From: Pseudomonadota bacterium
GTDB taxonomy: Bacteria > Pseudomonadota > Alphaproteobacteria > Sphingomonadales > Sphingomonadaceae
Assembly: GCA_023424095.1 (NCBI GenBank)
Contig: JAFAEG010000136.1
Span: 1 to 52,329, forward strand
DNA: 52,329 bases
Direction: 5' to 3'
The position numbers and the translations under genes were made by a program. The notes beneath the pieces were generated by a model, which saw only the letters and a list, made by a program, of their open reading frames with translations, did not search any database and was not told where the DNA came from. How positions within the stretch are numbered: position 1 is the stretch's first letter; each line of letters opens with the position of its first letter. This document shows, in pieces, positions 1-8,378 of the stretch.

Positions 1-907
1 CTGCCGGGGTCCCGCTGGCGCTGGCGCTGGCGGCCGCGTTCGGCTCGCCGCCGCCCAGGGAGTGGACGTAGGCGGTCAGCATCTTGATCGTGACCGCGTC
101 CAGCCGGTGGCCCCAGCGCGGCATCACGCCATTGCGGCTGTTGACGATGCTGGTGCGGATCGCCGCTTCGTCGCCGCCATAGAGCCAGATCGGATCGGTC
201 AGGTTCGGCGCGCCGAACGCGCGATCACCGCGCCCGTCCGGACCGTGGCAGGAGGCGCAATTGGTCGCGAACAGGGTCGCGCCACGCCCGGCCGCCGCAT
301 CCGCCGGCTGCTGCCCGCTGATCGTTCGGACATGCGCGACGAGATCGCCGATCTGCGCTGGCTCCAGGATCCCGCCAAAGGCCGGCATCTGGCTGGTCCG
401 GGTCTCGCCATGATCGGGATTGCGGATGCCGTGCGTGATGGAGACGTGGATCTGCTCCATCGAGCCGCCCCACAGCCAGTCATCGTCGTTCAGATTGGGA
501 TAGCCCGGCGAGCCGGCGGCGCCGGAGCCGTGGCATTGCACGCAATGCATGCGGAACGCCGCGCGGCCGCCTTCGACGGCCTGCTGCCGAAGCGTCGGAT
601 CGGCCGAGAGCTTCTCGAGCGAGGCGCGGTCGATGGCGGCGTGGATCGGCGCCGTCACCGCGCGCTGCTCGGCCATTTCCTGCTCATATTGGCCGCGACT
701 GGTCCAGCCGAGCATGCCTTCGGTCGCGCGGGTCAGCAGCGGCCAGGCCGGGTAGAGGATGAGAAACCCGATCGACCAGACGATCGTCGCGTAGAAGCTC
801 CACAGCCACCAGCGGGGCAGGGGCGTGTTCAGCTCCTCGATCCCGTCCCACTCGTGCCCGACCGTTTCCGTGCCGGTCGGCTCGTCGATGCGCTTATTGT
901 CGGCCAT
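1..907 (-). CDS. ccoP: cbb3-type cytochrome c oxidase subunit CcoP, 3' end cut by window edge
   Basis: CcoP is the dihaem cytochrome c subunit that feeds electrons into the cbb3 oxidase at the membrane. The protein starts MADNKRIDEPTG at 907 and runs off the window at base 1 without a stop. An N-terminal segment with the CcoP-type 'LPRWW' run precedes a single membrane helix. Two c-type haem motifs follow, CVQCH and CASCH, in two cytochrome c domains. The visible part is about 302 residues, close to full family length, so only the extreme C-terminus is missing. It is the last visible gene of ccoNOQP and begins just after ccoQ on the same strand. Assembly genes such as ccoGHIS may lie beyond the left edge, but that cannot be seen. 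Confidence 0.95.
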   Translation of the reverse strand, partial: MADNKRIDEPTGTETVGHEWDGIEELNTPLPRWWLWSFYATIVWSIGFLILYPAWPLLTRATEGMLGWTSRGQYEQEMAEQRAVTAPIHAAIDRASLEKLSADPTLRQQAVEGGRAAFRMHCVQCHGSGAAGSPGYPNLNDDDWLWGGSMEQIHVSITHGIRNPDHGETRTSQMPAFGGILEPAQIGDLVAHVRTISGQQPADAAAGRGATLFATNCASCHGPDGRGDRAFGAPNLTDPIWLYGGDEAAIRTSIVNSRNGVMPRWGHRLDAVTIKMLTAYVHSLGGGEPNAAASASASGTPA

Positions 908-913
908 CGGTCC

Positions 914-1060
914 TCAATCCTTGAAGATCATGTTCGCGGCGTCGCGATTGCGCTTGCGGTTGCGGGGCAGGAACGCCCAGCCGCAGAAGGTCAGATAGAC
1001 GAGGCCCAGGATCACCAGCCCCCAGCTGTCGGCGAAATGGCGCAGGGATTCGTAGTTCAT
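914..1060 (-). CDS. ccoQ: cbb3 oxidase small subunit CcoQ (48 aa)
   Basis: This is a 48-residue protein, MNYESLRHFADSWG onward, with one hydrophobic helix (about residues 14-32) followed by a basic tail LPRNRKRNRD and the end NMIFKD. That layout is the CcoQ/FixQ pattern. In other bacteria the subunit stabilises the cbb3 complex. Its ATG overlaps the ccoO stop codon by four bases (ATGA), so it is probably translationally coupled. It ends seven bases before the ccoP start. It is identified by size, topology and position between ccoO and ccoP. Confidence 0.9.
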   Translation of the reverse strand: MNYESLRHFADSWGLVILGLVYLTFCGWAFLPRNRKRNRDAANMIFKD

Positions 1061-1791
1061 CGCGGAGTCTCCTGCGGGGCGGCGGCCTCGAAATCGACGA
1101 GCGTGCCCAGCATCTGCAGATAGGCGACCAGCGCATCCATCTCGGTCAGGCGGGTCGGATCGCCGTCAAAGTCGCGGACCTGGACGCGCGGGTAGCGGCC
1201 CTGGATCTGGGCGGGGTCAGCGTTCGGATCCGCCTGCGCGCGCAGGTCGGCCCCGGCCTTTTCGATCGCCTCGTCGCTATAGGGCACGCCGACCGCGCGC
1301 TGGGCGCGCAGGGCCGCGGACGCGACGCGCGGGTCGAGCACCCGATCGGCCAGGAAGGCATAGCCCGGCATGATCGATTCCGGCACGACGGCGCGCGGGT
1401 CCTTCAGATGCTGGACATGCCATTCGTCCGAATAGCGGCCGCCGACGCGGGCAAGGTCCGGCCCGGTCCGCTTCGAGCCCCATTGGAAGGGGTGATCGTA
1501 CATGCTCTCGGCAGCCAGGCTGTAATGGCCGTAGCGCTCGGTCTCGTCGCGGAACGGCCGGATCATCTGGCTGTGGCAGCCATAACAGCCCTCACGGACG
1601 TAGATGTCCCGGCCCTTCAGTTCGAGCGGCGTGTAGGGGCGCACGCCCTCCACTTTCTCGATGGTCGAGTCGATCCAGAACAAAGGCGCGATCTCGACGA
1701 TACCGCCGATCGCCACCGTGATCAGGGACAGCACGCCGAGCAGGGTGACGTTCCGCTCGATCCTTTTGTGGGAGAAAATACGGGTAGCCAT
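1057..1791 (-). CDS. ccoO: cbb3-type cytochrome c oxidase subunit CcoO
   Basis: CcoO is the monohaem membrane-anchored cytochrome c subunit of cbb3 oxidase (244 aa). An N-terminal membrane anchor (about residues 15-40) is followed by the haem site C69-Y-G-C72-H73 in 'GCYGCHSQMIRPF'. Downstream are family blocks such as 'HYSLAAESMYDHPFQWGSKRTGPDLARVGG' split across residues 90-120, and a C-terminal axial-Met region near 'SIMPGYAFL'. The gene follows ccoN by 11 bp and overlaps ccoQ by 4 bp, so all four subunits should be made from one transcript. Length and motifs are normal for the family. Confidence 0.96.
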   Translation of the reverse strand: MATRIFSHKRIERNVTLLGVLSLITVAIGGIVEIAPLFWIDSTIEKVEGVRPYTPLELKGRDIYVREGCYGCHSQMIRPFRDETERYGHYSLAAESMYDHPFQWGSKRTGPDLARVGGRYSDEWHVQHLKDPRAVVPESIMPGYAFLADRVLDPRVASAALRAQRAVGVPYSDEAIEKAGADLRAQADPNADPAQIQGRYPRVQVRDFDGDPTRLTEMDALVAYLQMLGTLVDFEAAAPQETPR

Positions 1792-1802
1792 GGGTCAAAT
1801 CC

Positions 1803-3500
1803 TCACTCGGCGGCGATCGGCGCCGGGGTGGCATCGGGATTGGCGGCGGGGCGCTTGCCGGGCTCGACCGGACGGTCGCGCTCGGGATCGAACGCGGCGT
1901 CGCGCATCGGCTTTTCCTCGCGCAGCCGGCCCTTGATGGTCTGGTAGATGTTGATCACCATGATCACCGCGCCGGCCAGGTAGAGCAGGCCACCGAGCGC
2001 TCGGATCACGTACATCGGGAACATCGCCGTGACCGTCTCGGCGAAGCTGTAGACCAGATAGCCGTCAGCCCCGTATTCGCGCCACATCAGCCCCTGCATG
2101 ATGCCGGCGACCCACATCGCGGCGGCGTAGAGAACGATGCCGGCGGTCGCGAGCCAGAAGTGCCAGTTGACCATGCGCAGCGAATAGAGCCGGGTGCGGC
2201 CCCACAGGCGCGGCGTCAGGAAATAGAGCGCGGCGAAGGTGATCATGCCGTTCCAGCCGAGCGCGCCGGCATGAACGTGGCCGATCGTCCAGTCGGTATA
2301 ATGCGACAGGCTGTTGACCGAGCGGATCGACAGCATCGGCCCTTCGAAGGTCGCCATGCCGTAGAAGGCCAGAGCGAGCACCATCATGCGGATGATCGGG
2401 TCGGTGCGGATCTTGTCCCATGCCCCGTTCAGGGTCATCAGGCCGTTGATCATGCCGCCCCAGCTCGGCATCCACAGCATGATCGAAAAGACCATGCCCA
2501 GCGTCTGCGCCCAGTCGGGCAGCGCGGTGTAATGGAGGTGGTGCGGACCCGCCCAGATGTAGAGGAAGATCAGGCTCCAGAAGTGGATGATCGACAGCCG
2601 GTAGCTGTAGATCGGCCGCTCGGCCTGCTTCGGCACGAAGTAATACATCATGGCCAGGAAGCCGGCGGTCAGGAAGAAGCCGACGGCATTGTGGCCGTAC
2701 CACCATTGCGTCAGCGCATCCTGCACGCCCGCGAAGGCGGAATAGGATTTCGACCCGAACCAGCTGATCGGCACCGCCAGGTTGTTGACGATGTGCAGCA
2801 TGGCGATGGTGATGATGAAGGCGAGGTAGAACCAGTTCGCCACATAGATGTGCGGTTCGCTGCGCTTCAGGATCGTGCCGACGAAGACCGCGCCATAGGC
2901 GACCCAGACCACGGTCAGCCACAGGTCGACATACCATTCCGGCTCCGCATATTCGCGGCCGCCGGTGACGCCCATCAGATAGCCGGTGGCGGCCAGGACG
3001 ATGAACAATTGGTAGCCCCAGAAGACGAAGCGGGCGAGGCCGGGCAGAGCGAGCCGGGCGCGGCAGGTGCGCTGCACGACGTAGAAGCTGGTCGCGATCA
3101 GGGCGTTGCCGCCGAACGCGAAAATGACAGCGCTGGTGTGCAGCGGCCGCAACCGTCCGAAGCTGGTATATTCGGAGTTGAGATTGAGCTCGGGGAAAGC
3201 GAGCTGCAGGGCGATGAACAGGCCGGCGGCGAGGCCGGCAATGCCCCAGAACATGGTCGCGATCACGCCCCAGCGGATCGGCGCGTCATCGTAGCGGCTG
3301 CTGTCCGGAGTCGTGACTCGGACCGCGCCGCCGCCGGCAAAATCGGCGCGCCGGATCATCGCCACCATCGCGATCAGCGCCGCTGCGGCGACGATCACCA
3401 TATGGACGGCAAAGCCCGTATCGACGGCCAGCGCCGCGGCCAGCACAGCGAACACGGCGACGGCCAGCCAGCCGCCGCTCTTCATCACCAGACTTTCCAT
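1803..3500 (-). CDS. ccoN: cbb3-type cytochrome c oxidase catalytic subunit CcoN
   Basis: CcoN is the catalytic subunit of the high-affinity cbb3 oxidase. It reduces O2 to water at a haem b3-CuB centre in the cytoplasmic membrane (565 aa, at least 12 helices). Haem and copper histidines are visible in 'RPLHTSAVIF', 'WYGHNAVGF', 'GPHHLHYT' and 'HYTDWTIGHVHAGALGWN'. The N-terminus carries extra hydrophobic segments before the core, and the C-terminus a Pro/Ala-rich tail (PVEPGKRPAANPD). It is the first gene of the minus-strand operon. The 189-bp gap to the divergent STAS-like gene should hold its promoter. I see no clear FNR/FixK palindrome there. Confidence 0.97.
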   Translation of the reverse strand: MESLVMKSGGWLAVAVFAVLAAALAVDTGFAVHMVIVAAAALIAMVAMIRRADFAGGGAVRVTTPDSSRYDDAPIRWGVIATMFWGIAGLAAGLFIALQLAFPELNLNSEYTSFGRLRPLHTSAVIFAFGGNALIATSFYVVQRTCRARLALPGLARFVFWGYQLFIVLAATGYLMGVTGGREYAEPEWYVDLWLTVVWVAYGAVFVGTILKRSEPHIYVANWFYLAFIITIAMLHIVNNLAVPISWFGSKSYSAFAGVQDALTQWWYGHNAVGFFLTAGFLAMMYYFVPKQAERPIYSYRLSIIHFWSLIFLYIWAGPHHLHYTALPDWAQTLGMVFSIMLWMPSWGGMINGLMTLNGAWDKIRTDPIIRMMVLALAFYGMATFEGPMLSIRSVNSLSHYTDWTIGHVHAGALGWNGMITFAALYFLTPRLWGRTRLYSLRMVNWHFWLATAGIVLYAAAMWVAGIMQGLMWREYGADGYLVYSFAETVTAMFPMYVIRALGGLLYLAGAVIMVINIYQTIKGRLREEKPMRDAAFDPERDRPVEPGKRPAANPDATPAPIAAE

Positions 3501-3689
3501 TCTTTCCCCGCTCCGGGCCTTGTTCCGGTTTTCGATCCGGCGTGCCTAGGTCAGCGGGGGTGCTGCGGATGATACGGGATGATACGTAAGTCGGGCCCCG
3601 CCTCTGGAGAAATCGGTCGCGGCTCAGGGCAAATACCTAGCGACCCGGGTGGTGGATCGGGCGCAGGCGGGACCGAAAGGAGACCTGCC
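3501..3689. promoter_or_regulatory. divergent control region between ccoN and the STAS-like gene
   Basis: This is a 189-bp gap between divergent genes. It contains the palindrome TACGTA at 3583-3588. Read on the minus strand, this begins TACGTATCATCCCGTA; a related string, TACGTGTCTCTACGGA, starts at 7155 upstream of the usp gene. The ribosome-binding site of the STAS-like gene is at 3675-3683 (AAAGGAGAC). A FixJ- or FixK-dependent promoter is plausible from the gene content, but no canonical TTGAT-N4-ATCAA anaerobox was found, so the role is inferred. Confidence 0.35.
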
Positions 3690-4469
3690 ATGATTGCGAT
3701 TGAAGCGTGCGACGGTGACGTGCTGATCGTGAAGACCAGCGGTCATCTGGAGACGGCGGAACTGGACTCGGTCGTGGATCAGGTCGAGCGCGCGCTGGCG
3801 GAGCGGCCGAAGACTCACATGCTGGTCGAAGTCGCGGGCTTCAGCGGCTTCGACCCCGCCGCGCTTCCCGATTATCTGCCGCGGGCGCTGGCGATGCTCG
3901 GCAAGCTGGATCGCTTCGGGCGGATCGCGGTGGTCGCCGATCAGCAATGGGTGCGCGCGGCCACCCGGCTCGAAAGCGCGCTCATTCCTGGCATCCGCTA
4001 CGAGGTGTTCACGCCCGACGAGCGCGACCAGGCGCTGGCCTGGGTCAAGGGAAGTGCGGTTTTGCCGCACGCTCCCGCGCTCAGGATCATCGAGACCGAC
4101 AATCCCAGCGTCATTGGCTACGAGCTCGACGGCAGCCTGACCGCGCCGGAGCTCGAGATTGTCGCGGACTATTTCAACGAGACGCTGAACCAGCCGGGGC
4201 CGGTGCGCATCCTCGGGCGCATCCGCAACCTGACGGGTTTCGAACCGAGCGCCGCCGTCAGCGGCAAATATCTCGGCATGAAGTTCGCCGCGCTCGGTAA
4301 GGTCGAACGTTATGCCGTGGTCGGTGGCCCGGATTGGCTGCACGGCTGGATCGGCGCGATCGCCCCGCTGCTGAAGACGGAAATGCGCTGCTTCGACCCG
4401 GAGAATGAAGCGGAGGCGTGGGCGTGGTTGGGCGCGCGTCCCGGCGAGGAGCGCGCGCTCGCCGTCTGA
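3690..4469 (+). CDS. tandem SpoIIAA/STAS-like protein (259 aa)
   Basis: This is a soluble protein of two similar halves, each with the SpoIIAA-like (STAS-related) pattern. Half one is about residues 8-118 (VLIVKTSGHLETAELDSV, then FGRIAVVADQQWVRAAT). Half two is about 135-250 (VIGYELDGSLTAPELEIV, then VERYAVVGGPDWLHGW). Both halves share the closing signature of an acidic turn followed by ALAWV or AWAWL. Such proteins bind small ligands or partners, and no enzyme motif is seen. The start at 3690 is chosen because a strong Shine-Dalgarno sequence sits 7 bp upstream; longer in-frame upstream codons are unlikely. Its place between ccoN and fixL suggests a role in the low-oxygen response, which is inference. 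Confidence 0.75.
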   Translation: MIAIEACDGDVLIVKTSGHLETAELDSVVDQVERALAERPKTHMLVEVAGFSGFDPAALPDYLPRALAMLGKLDRFGRIAVVADQQWVRAATRLESALIPGIRYEVFTPDERDQALAWVKGSAVLPHAPALRIIETDNPSVIGYELDGSLTAPELEIVADYFNETLNQPGPVRILGRIRNLTGFEPSAAVSGKYLGMKFAALGKVERYAVVGGPDWLHGWIGAIAPLLKTEMRCFDPENEAEAWAWLGARPGEERALAV

Positions 4470-4588
4470 GCGTCGGCGATGTCGGCCGGCGGCTGAGCGC
4501 TTGGCGGAATAATTAGTGTCACCGATGGCCGCGCCTGATAGTCCAGATTGGCGGAGAGGCGGCGAAGGGTGACCCGGAAATTGTGTCG

Positions 4589-6118
4589 ATGAGTGTTCCC
4601 GGCGGCGAAACCGATCGCCGGCTGCGCATTCCGATCGGCCTGGCCGTGGCCGTCGCCGGGGTCGCCTTGGCCTTCGCCGCGCGCTTTGTGCTGATCCCCT
4701 GGCTCGGCGACCGCGCCCCGCTGATGTTCTTCGTCCTGCCGGTGCTCGGCTGTGCGCTTTATTTCGGCCGGCTGTCCTCGGTGGTGGCGGCGGTCCTGGG
4801 GGTGCTGGTCGGCGCCATTCCATTCGTCGAGGACGGCGTTTTCACGGTCGACGAGACGGTGCAGGTCATCGTCTTCGCCATCCTGTGCATCGGCATCATC
4901 CTGCTCGCCGAGCAGGTCGTGCGGGCCAGGGTCAGCGAGACCAGCCGGGCCGAGGATGCCGAGCAGGCCGGGCGCGAGGTGCAGGATGCGTCGATCGCGC
5001 TTGAGCGGCGGGAGCAGCATCTGCGCTCGATCCTCGCCACCGTGCCCGACGCGATGATCGTCATCGACGAGGCCGGGAGCATCATCTCGTTCAGCACCGC
5101 GGCCGAGGAGATGTTCGGTTTTGCCGAGGCGGAGGTGCTGGGGGAGAATGTCAGCATCCTCATGCCCTCGCCCGATCGCGAGCGGCATGACGGCTATCTG
5201 GCGCGCTATTTCAGCACCGGCGAGCGGCGCATCATCGGCATTGGCCGGGTCACCAATGCCCGCCGGCGCGACGGCTCGACCTTTCCGATCCACCTCCATA
5301 TCGGCGAGGCGAAGGTCGGGACGGAGCGGCTGTTCACCGGCTTCATCCAGGATCTGACCGAGCGCCAGCGGACCGAGCTGAGGCTGCACGACCTGCAGTC
5401 CGAACTGGCCCACGTCTCGCGCGTCACCGCGATGGGGACGCTCGCCACCGCGCTTGCGCACGAACTCAACCAGCCGCTGACGGCGATCGCCAATTATGTG
5501 GAAACGTCGCGCGACCTGCTGGCCGATTGCACCCCGGAAAATGTCGAGACGGTCCGCGAGGCGCTGCAGGAATGCGCGGTGCAGTCGGTGCGCGCGGGCC
5601 AGATCGTCCGCCGCCTGCGCGACTTCATCTCGCGCGGGGAGAGCGAACAGAGGGTCGAAAGCCTGAGCCGGCTGATCAGCGAGGCGAGCGCGCTGGCCTT
5701 GGTCGGGGCGGGCGAGCGCGGCATCGAGGTCGAGGTCAAGCTCGCCCGCGAACTCGACCGCGTGCTGGTCGATCGCATCCAGGTCCAGCAGGTGCTGCTC
5801 AACCTGATCCGCAATGCCGTGGAGGCGATGGACGACAGCCGCACCCGTCGCCTGGAGATCAGCTCCCGCCGCTATGACGAGGGCTTCGTCGAGGTGATTA
5901 TCGCCGACAGCGGGCCGGGGCTTCCGGCCGAGGTGGGTGAGCATCTCTTCCAGCCGTTCGTCAGCACCAAGACGTCGGGCATGGGCCTGGGCCTCTCGAT
6001 CTGCCACACGATCGTCACCGGCCATGGCGGCCGCATCTGGGCCGAGCAATCGGCGCTGGGCGGCACGGCTTTTCATTTCACTCTGGTCGACGCAGGAAGC
6101 GGGGACGATGAGCACTGA
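4589..6118 (+). CDS. fixL: oxygen-sensing histidine kinase FixL
   Basis: FixL is a membrane-attached haem-PAS histidine kinase. Hydrophobic helices at about residues 14-110 (DUF4118-like) are followed by a PAS domain at about 140-258, a HisKA dimerisation helix and an HATPase domain. In the PAS domain, His200 ('RHDGYLARY') and Arg220 ('IIGIGR') lie exactly 20 residues apart, as do the haem-ligand His and O2-contacting Arg of rhizobial FixL. The phospho-acceptor is His291 in 'ALAHELNQPLTAI'. Kinase boxes are LLNLIRNAVEAM (N), DSGPGLP (G1) and GMGLGLSI (G2). A GTG start two codons upstream (4583) is possible. The stop overlaps the fixJ start by 11 bp. The neighbouring cbb3 operon is a classic target of FixLJ. 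Confidence 0.93.
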   Translation: MSVPGGETDRRLRIPIGLAVAVAGVALAFAARFVLIPWLGDRAPLMFFVLPVLGCALYFGRLSSVVAAVLGVLVGAIPFVEDGVFTVDETVQVIVFAILCIGIILLAEQVVRARVSETSRAEDAEQAGREVQDASIALERREQHLRSILATVPDAMIVIDEAGSIISFSTAAEEMFGFAEAEVLGENVSILMPSPDRERHDGYLARYFSTGERRIIGIGRVTNARRRDGSTFPIHLHIGEAKVGTERLFTGFIQDLTERQRTELRLHDLQSELAHVSRVTAMGTLATALAHELNQPLTAIANYVETSRDLLADCTPENVETVREALQECAVQSVRAGQIVRRLRDFISRGESEQRVESLSRLISEASALALVGAGERGIEVEVKLARELDRVLVDRIQVQQVLLNLIRNAVEAMDDSRTRRLEISSRRYDEGFVEVIIADSGPGLPAEVGEHLFQPFVSTKTSGMGLGLSICHTIVTGHGGRIWAEQSALGGTAFHFTLVDAGSGDDEH

Positions 6119-6770
6119 CGCAAAGATCGTCTATCTGGTCGACGACGAAGAGGCGATCCGCCGCTCCGCCGGCTTCCTGCTGAAGACCTCCGGCTATCAG
6201 GTGAAGAGCTTCGATTCGGGCGTCGCGGTCCTGAAGGAGCGGGAGCTCGAGCCGGGCTGCATCCTGCTCGACGTGCGCATGCCGGGCATGGACGGGCTCG
6301 AGGTCCAGCAGGAACTGCGCGAGCGCGGCCTGACCCTGCCGGTGATCGTCATGACCGGTCATGGCGACGTGACGGTCGCGGTCCAGGCGATGAAGCAGGG
6401 CGCGGTCGACTTCATCGAAAAGCCGTTCGAGAAAGCCGTGCTGATCAGCGCGATCGAAGAGGGCTTCGCGCGCATCGCCAATGTCGAGCGCCGCCGGGCC
6501 AGGGCCGACGAGGCGCGGGTGCGGCTGAACGGCCTGACCGCGCGCGAACGCGACGTGCTGCAGGGGCTGGTCCGCGGCCATCCCAACAAGACCATCGCCT
6601 ATGATCTCGACATCAGCCCCCGCACCGTCGAGATTCACCGCGCCAATCTGATGACCAAGCTCGGCGTGGCGAGCTTTTCGGAAGCGTTGCGGATCGCCTT
6701 CGCGGCGGGCTTGGGCGATGAAGCCGAAGCCCCGCTCAAGCCGGCGTCGGAGGACGGTCGACCGGCGTGA
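6108..6770 (+). CDS. fixJ: two-component response regulator FixJ
   Basis: FixJ is a 220-aa response regulator. The receiver domain (residues 1-120) has the acidic pocket D12-D13, phospho-acceptor Asp55 ('CILLDVRMPGMDG'), Thr83 ('VMTGHGD') and Lys105 ('EKPFEK'). The LuxR-type HTH (about 140-200) contains 'LTARERDVLQGLVRGHPNKTIAYDL' in two blocks, then 'ISPRTVEIHRANLMTKLG'. The ATG at 6108 lies inside the end of fixL, so the pair is co-translated. FixJ-P normally activates fixK and nifA-type promoters. No fixK-like gene is visible here, so it may act directly or on a distant regulator. The 3' end overlaps a convergent small gene. Confidence 0.94.
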   Translation: MSTDAKIVYLVDDEEAIRRSAGFLLKTSGYQVKSFDSGVAVLKERELEPGCILLDVRMPGMDGLEVQQELRERGLTLPVIVMTGHGDVTVAVQAMKQGAVDFIEKPFEKAVLISAIEEGFARIANVERRRARADEARVRLNGLTARERDVLQGLVRGHPNKTIAYDLDISPRTVEIHRANLMTKLGVASFSEALRIAFAAGLGDEAEAPLKPASEDGRPA

Positions 6771-7119
6771 GATCGGCGATCCGGAAGGGCAGGCGGGTGC
6801 CGTCCGGTTCGGTCAGCGTGAGATAGTCGCCCAGGCGGATTGGATGGGTCTCCAGATGGAAGATCCGTTCGTCGTCATCCTCGCCGATGCGATAGGAAAA
6901 GGCCCAGCCCCGATCGGTGGCGATGACATAGCCGGACAGATCGGGCTGGTTCGGCCAGAAGCGCCGCACCGTCGCGCGGCCGGGATCGTCCTGCAAGGCC
7001 TGCGCGTCGAACGCCCCGTCCTCCGCGAGCGGCAGCCGCAGCAGGTAGAAGCGGCTCGCCGAGCCTTCGGGAAAGTCCGGCGTACGCGCGAGTTCGAGGC
7101 GGATCAGATACCAGGTCAT
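6736..7119 (-). CDS. conserved hypothetical protein (127 aa) beside fixJ
   Basis: This protein of unknown function begins MTWYLIRLELARTPDFPEG and ends with 'IRLGDYLTLTEPDGTRLPFRIADLTPV'. It looks like a compact all-beta fold with many aromatic residues ('RFWPNQPDLSGYV', 'GWAFSYRIGEDDDERIFHLETHP'), with no signal peptide and no catalytic motif. The start at 7119 is preferred over one 12 codons upstream because AGGA lies 7 bp before it. It is convergent with fixJ and their 3' ends overlap by 35 bp. Its position between fixJ and usp suggests membership of the low-oxygen/stress group, which is inference. Confidence 0.7.
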   Translation of the reverse strand: MTWYLIRLELARTPDFPEGSASRFYLLRLPLAEDGAFDAQALQDDPGRATVRRFWPNQPDLSGYVIATDRGWAFSYRIGEDDDERIFHLETHPIRLGDYLTLTEPDGTRLPFRIADLTPVDRPPTPA

Positions 7120-7263
7120 CCGTCGGTCCTGCCCTATCCGAAGTAGCGGCCACATACGTGTCTCTACGGACCCGGCCCAGGACCGCCGGCGTCCGGGAAA
7201 CTGCGTAGCGACGCGGCACCGACGCTCGCCTTAGGCTGCGAACAACTTCAACGGAGATGTTCG

Positions 7264-8085
7264 ATGAAATCGATCCTGGTTTATGCCACCGAGGATGAGG
7301 GCCAAGCCGCGCGGGTCGCTGCAGCTTTGGACCTCGCCCGCGCGACCGGCGCGCACCTCACCTTCCTGCACGTGACGCCTTACAGCTCCTACGTGGCCAC
7401 CGATCCGTTCGGCGGGGCCTATCTGGCGGTCGGCATCCTGCAGGAAATCGCCAGGATGACGGCAGAAGCCAAGGCCCGGCTGACCGAGCGGATGCGCGGT
7501 CAGGATGTGCTGTGGACCTGGGTCGAGGCGGATGGCGGTGCCGCCCATGCGATCGTCGAGCATTCACATCTGGCGGACCTCATCCTGCTCAGCCGGCCCG
7601 GTCCCGAGGGCGGCGCTGCACGCGACGCGCTGAGCCTGGTCGGCGACGTGCTGGTCCACGCCCGCGCGCCGGTGCTGGCGGTGCCGATGTCGGCCCGCGG
7701 ACTGGATTGCTTCGGCCCGATCGCGGCTGCCTGGAACGGCTCGCCCGAGGCCTCGCACGCGCTGCAGGCGGCGCTGCCGCTGCTGAAGCTGGCCTCGGCC
7801 GTGCATCTGATCACGATCGCCGAGGGCGCGCCGGCCGCCAATCGCCTGCCCGCCACCGATGCGAGTGAATATCTCGGCTATCACGGCCTCTCGTCGGAAC
7901 TGCACGAAGTGCCGGCGGGCGACAACGGCATTGCCGCCACGATCGGCGCGACCGCCGCGGCGCGCGGCGCCGAGATCCTGATCATGGGCGGCTACGGCCA
8001 TTCGCGCTTCCGCGAAGCCATGCTTGGCGGGGCAACGCGCGAGCTCCTGAGGAGCCCGGGCGGGGCGCTCCTGCTTGGCCATTAG
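7264..8085 (+). CDS. tandem universal stress protein (UspA superfamily)
   Basis: This is a 273-aa protein with two Usp domains in tandem. Domain 1 is about residues 1-140 (MKSILVYATEDEGQAARV). Domain 2 is about 148-273 and ends in the ATP-binding signature 'MGGYGHSRFREAMLGGATREL', matching the family G-x2-G-x9-G(S/T) pattern. Domain 1 lacks that signature, so only domain 2 is likely to bind nucleotide. Tandem Usp proteins are commonly induced by low oxygen in bacteria, and the neighbouring fixLJ and cco genes fit that. It is the last recognisable core gene before the island. GATG with a weak GGAG-like site precedes the start. Confidence 0.9.
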   Translation: MKSILVYATEDEGQAARVAAALDLARATGAHLTFLHVTPYSSYVATDPFGGAYLAVGILQEIARMTAEAKARLTERMRGQDVLWTWVEADGGAAHAIVEHSHLADLILLSRPGPEGGAARDALSLVGDVLVHARAPVLAVPMSARGLDCFGPIAAAWNGSPEASHALQAALPLLKLASAVHLITIAEGAPAANRLPATDASEYLGYHGLSSELHEVPAGDNGIAATIGATAAARGAEILIMGGYGHSRFREAMLGGATRELLRSPGGALLLGH

Positions 8086-8378
8086 GTCAGGCGGGGCTGC
8101 TCGTGCGGCCGCGCCGACGCGATGGTGCGCCACGCAGTCGTGCGCGAACCAGTCTCTCCCTGTTATTCCCTGAAAAACAGGGAAAAACGCGAAAACTCGA
8201 CCTAGAAACTGGGAGACCCATGTCCATTCTGGACTGACTGCTGCGGCGTCACGATGGCAAATCAAAGAAATACGGCTTACGCCGAACTCCTCATCAATTT
8301 CGCGAACAGGGAAATGAATCCAGCGAATCAGGGATTTCAATCCCAGCGAACAGGGTTTCGAACAACCAGACCAGCTGG
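8086..8378. repeat. left island end: non-coding region with repeated CAGGG motifs
   Basis: This gene-free stretch of 293 bp is rich in CAGGG/CCCTG words. A perfect inverted repeat TTCCCTG-AAAAA-CAGGGAA lies at 8166-8184, directly after another CCCTGTTA (8158-8165). Three direct repeats of the form GCGAA(T)CAGGG, 21-22 bp apart, lie at 8302-8311, 8323-8333 and 8345-8354, about two helical turns each. The spacing suggests a protein bound on one DNA face, such as the recombinase, the HTH-like protein or the ParB-like proteins of the adjacent module. This may be an attachment or control site. It marks the transition from core to island DNA. Confidence 0.55.

Noticed and set aside
2160..3572. A 470-residue open frame antisense to ccoN
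   Set aside because: Shadow of the catalytic oxidase subunit; rich in His/Asp/Arg with no domain pattern.
4310..6115. A 601-residue open frame antisense to fixL
   Set aside because: Shadow frame of fixL and the STAS-like gene; low-complexity composition with no motif, while the plus strand has clear kinase motifs.
8302..8354. Possible CRISPR array from repeated GCGAA-CAGGG units
   Set aside because: Units are about 21-22 bp with short conserved cores and no constant spacer/repeat alternation, and no cas genes are present. A protein-binding array fits better.
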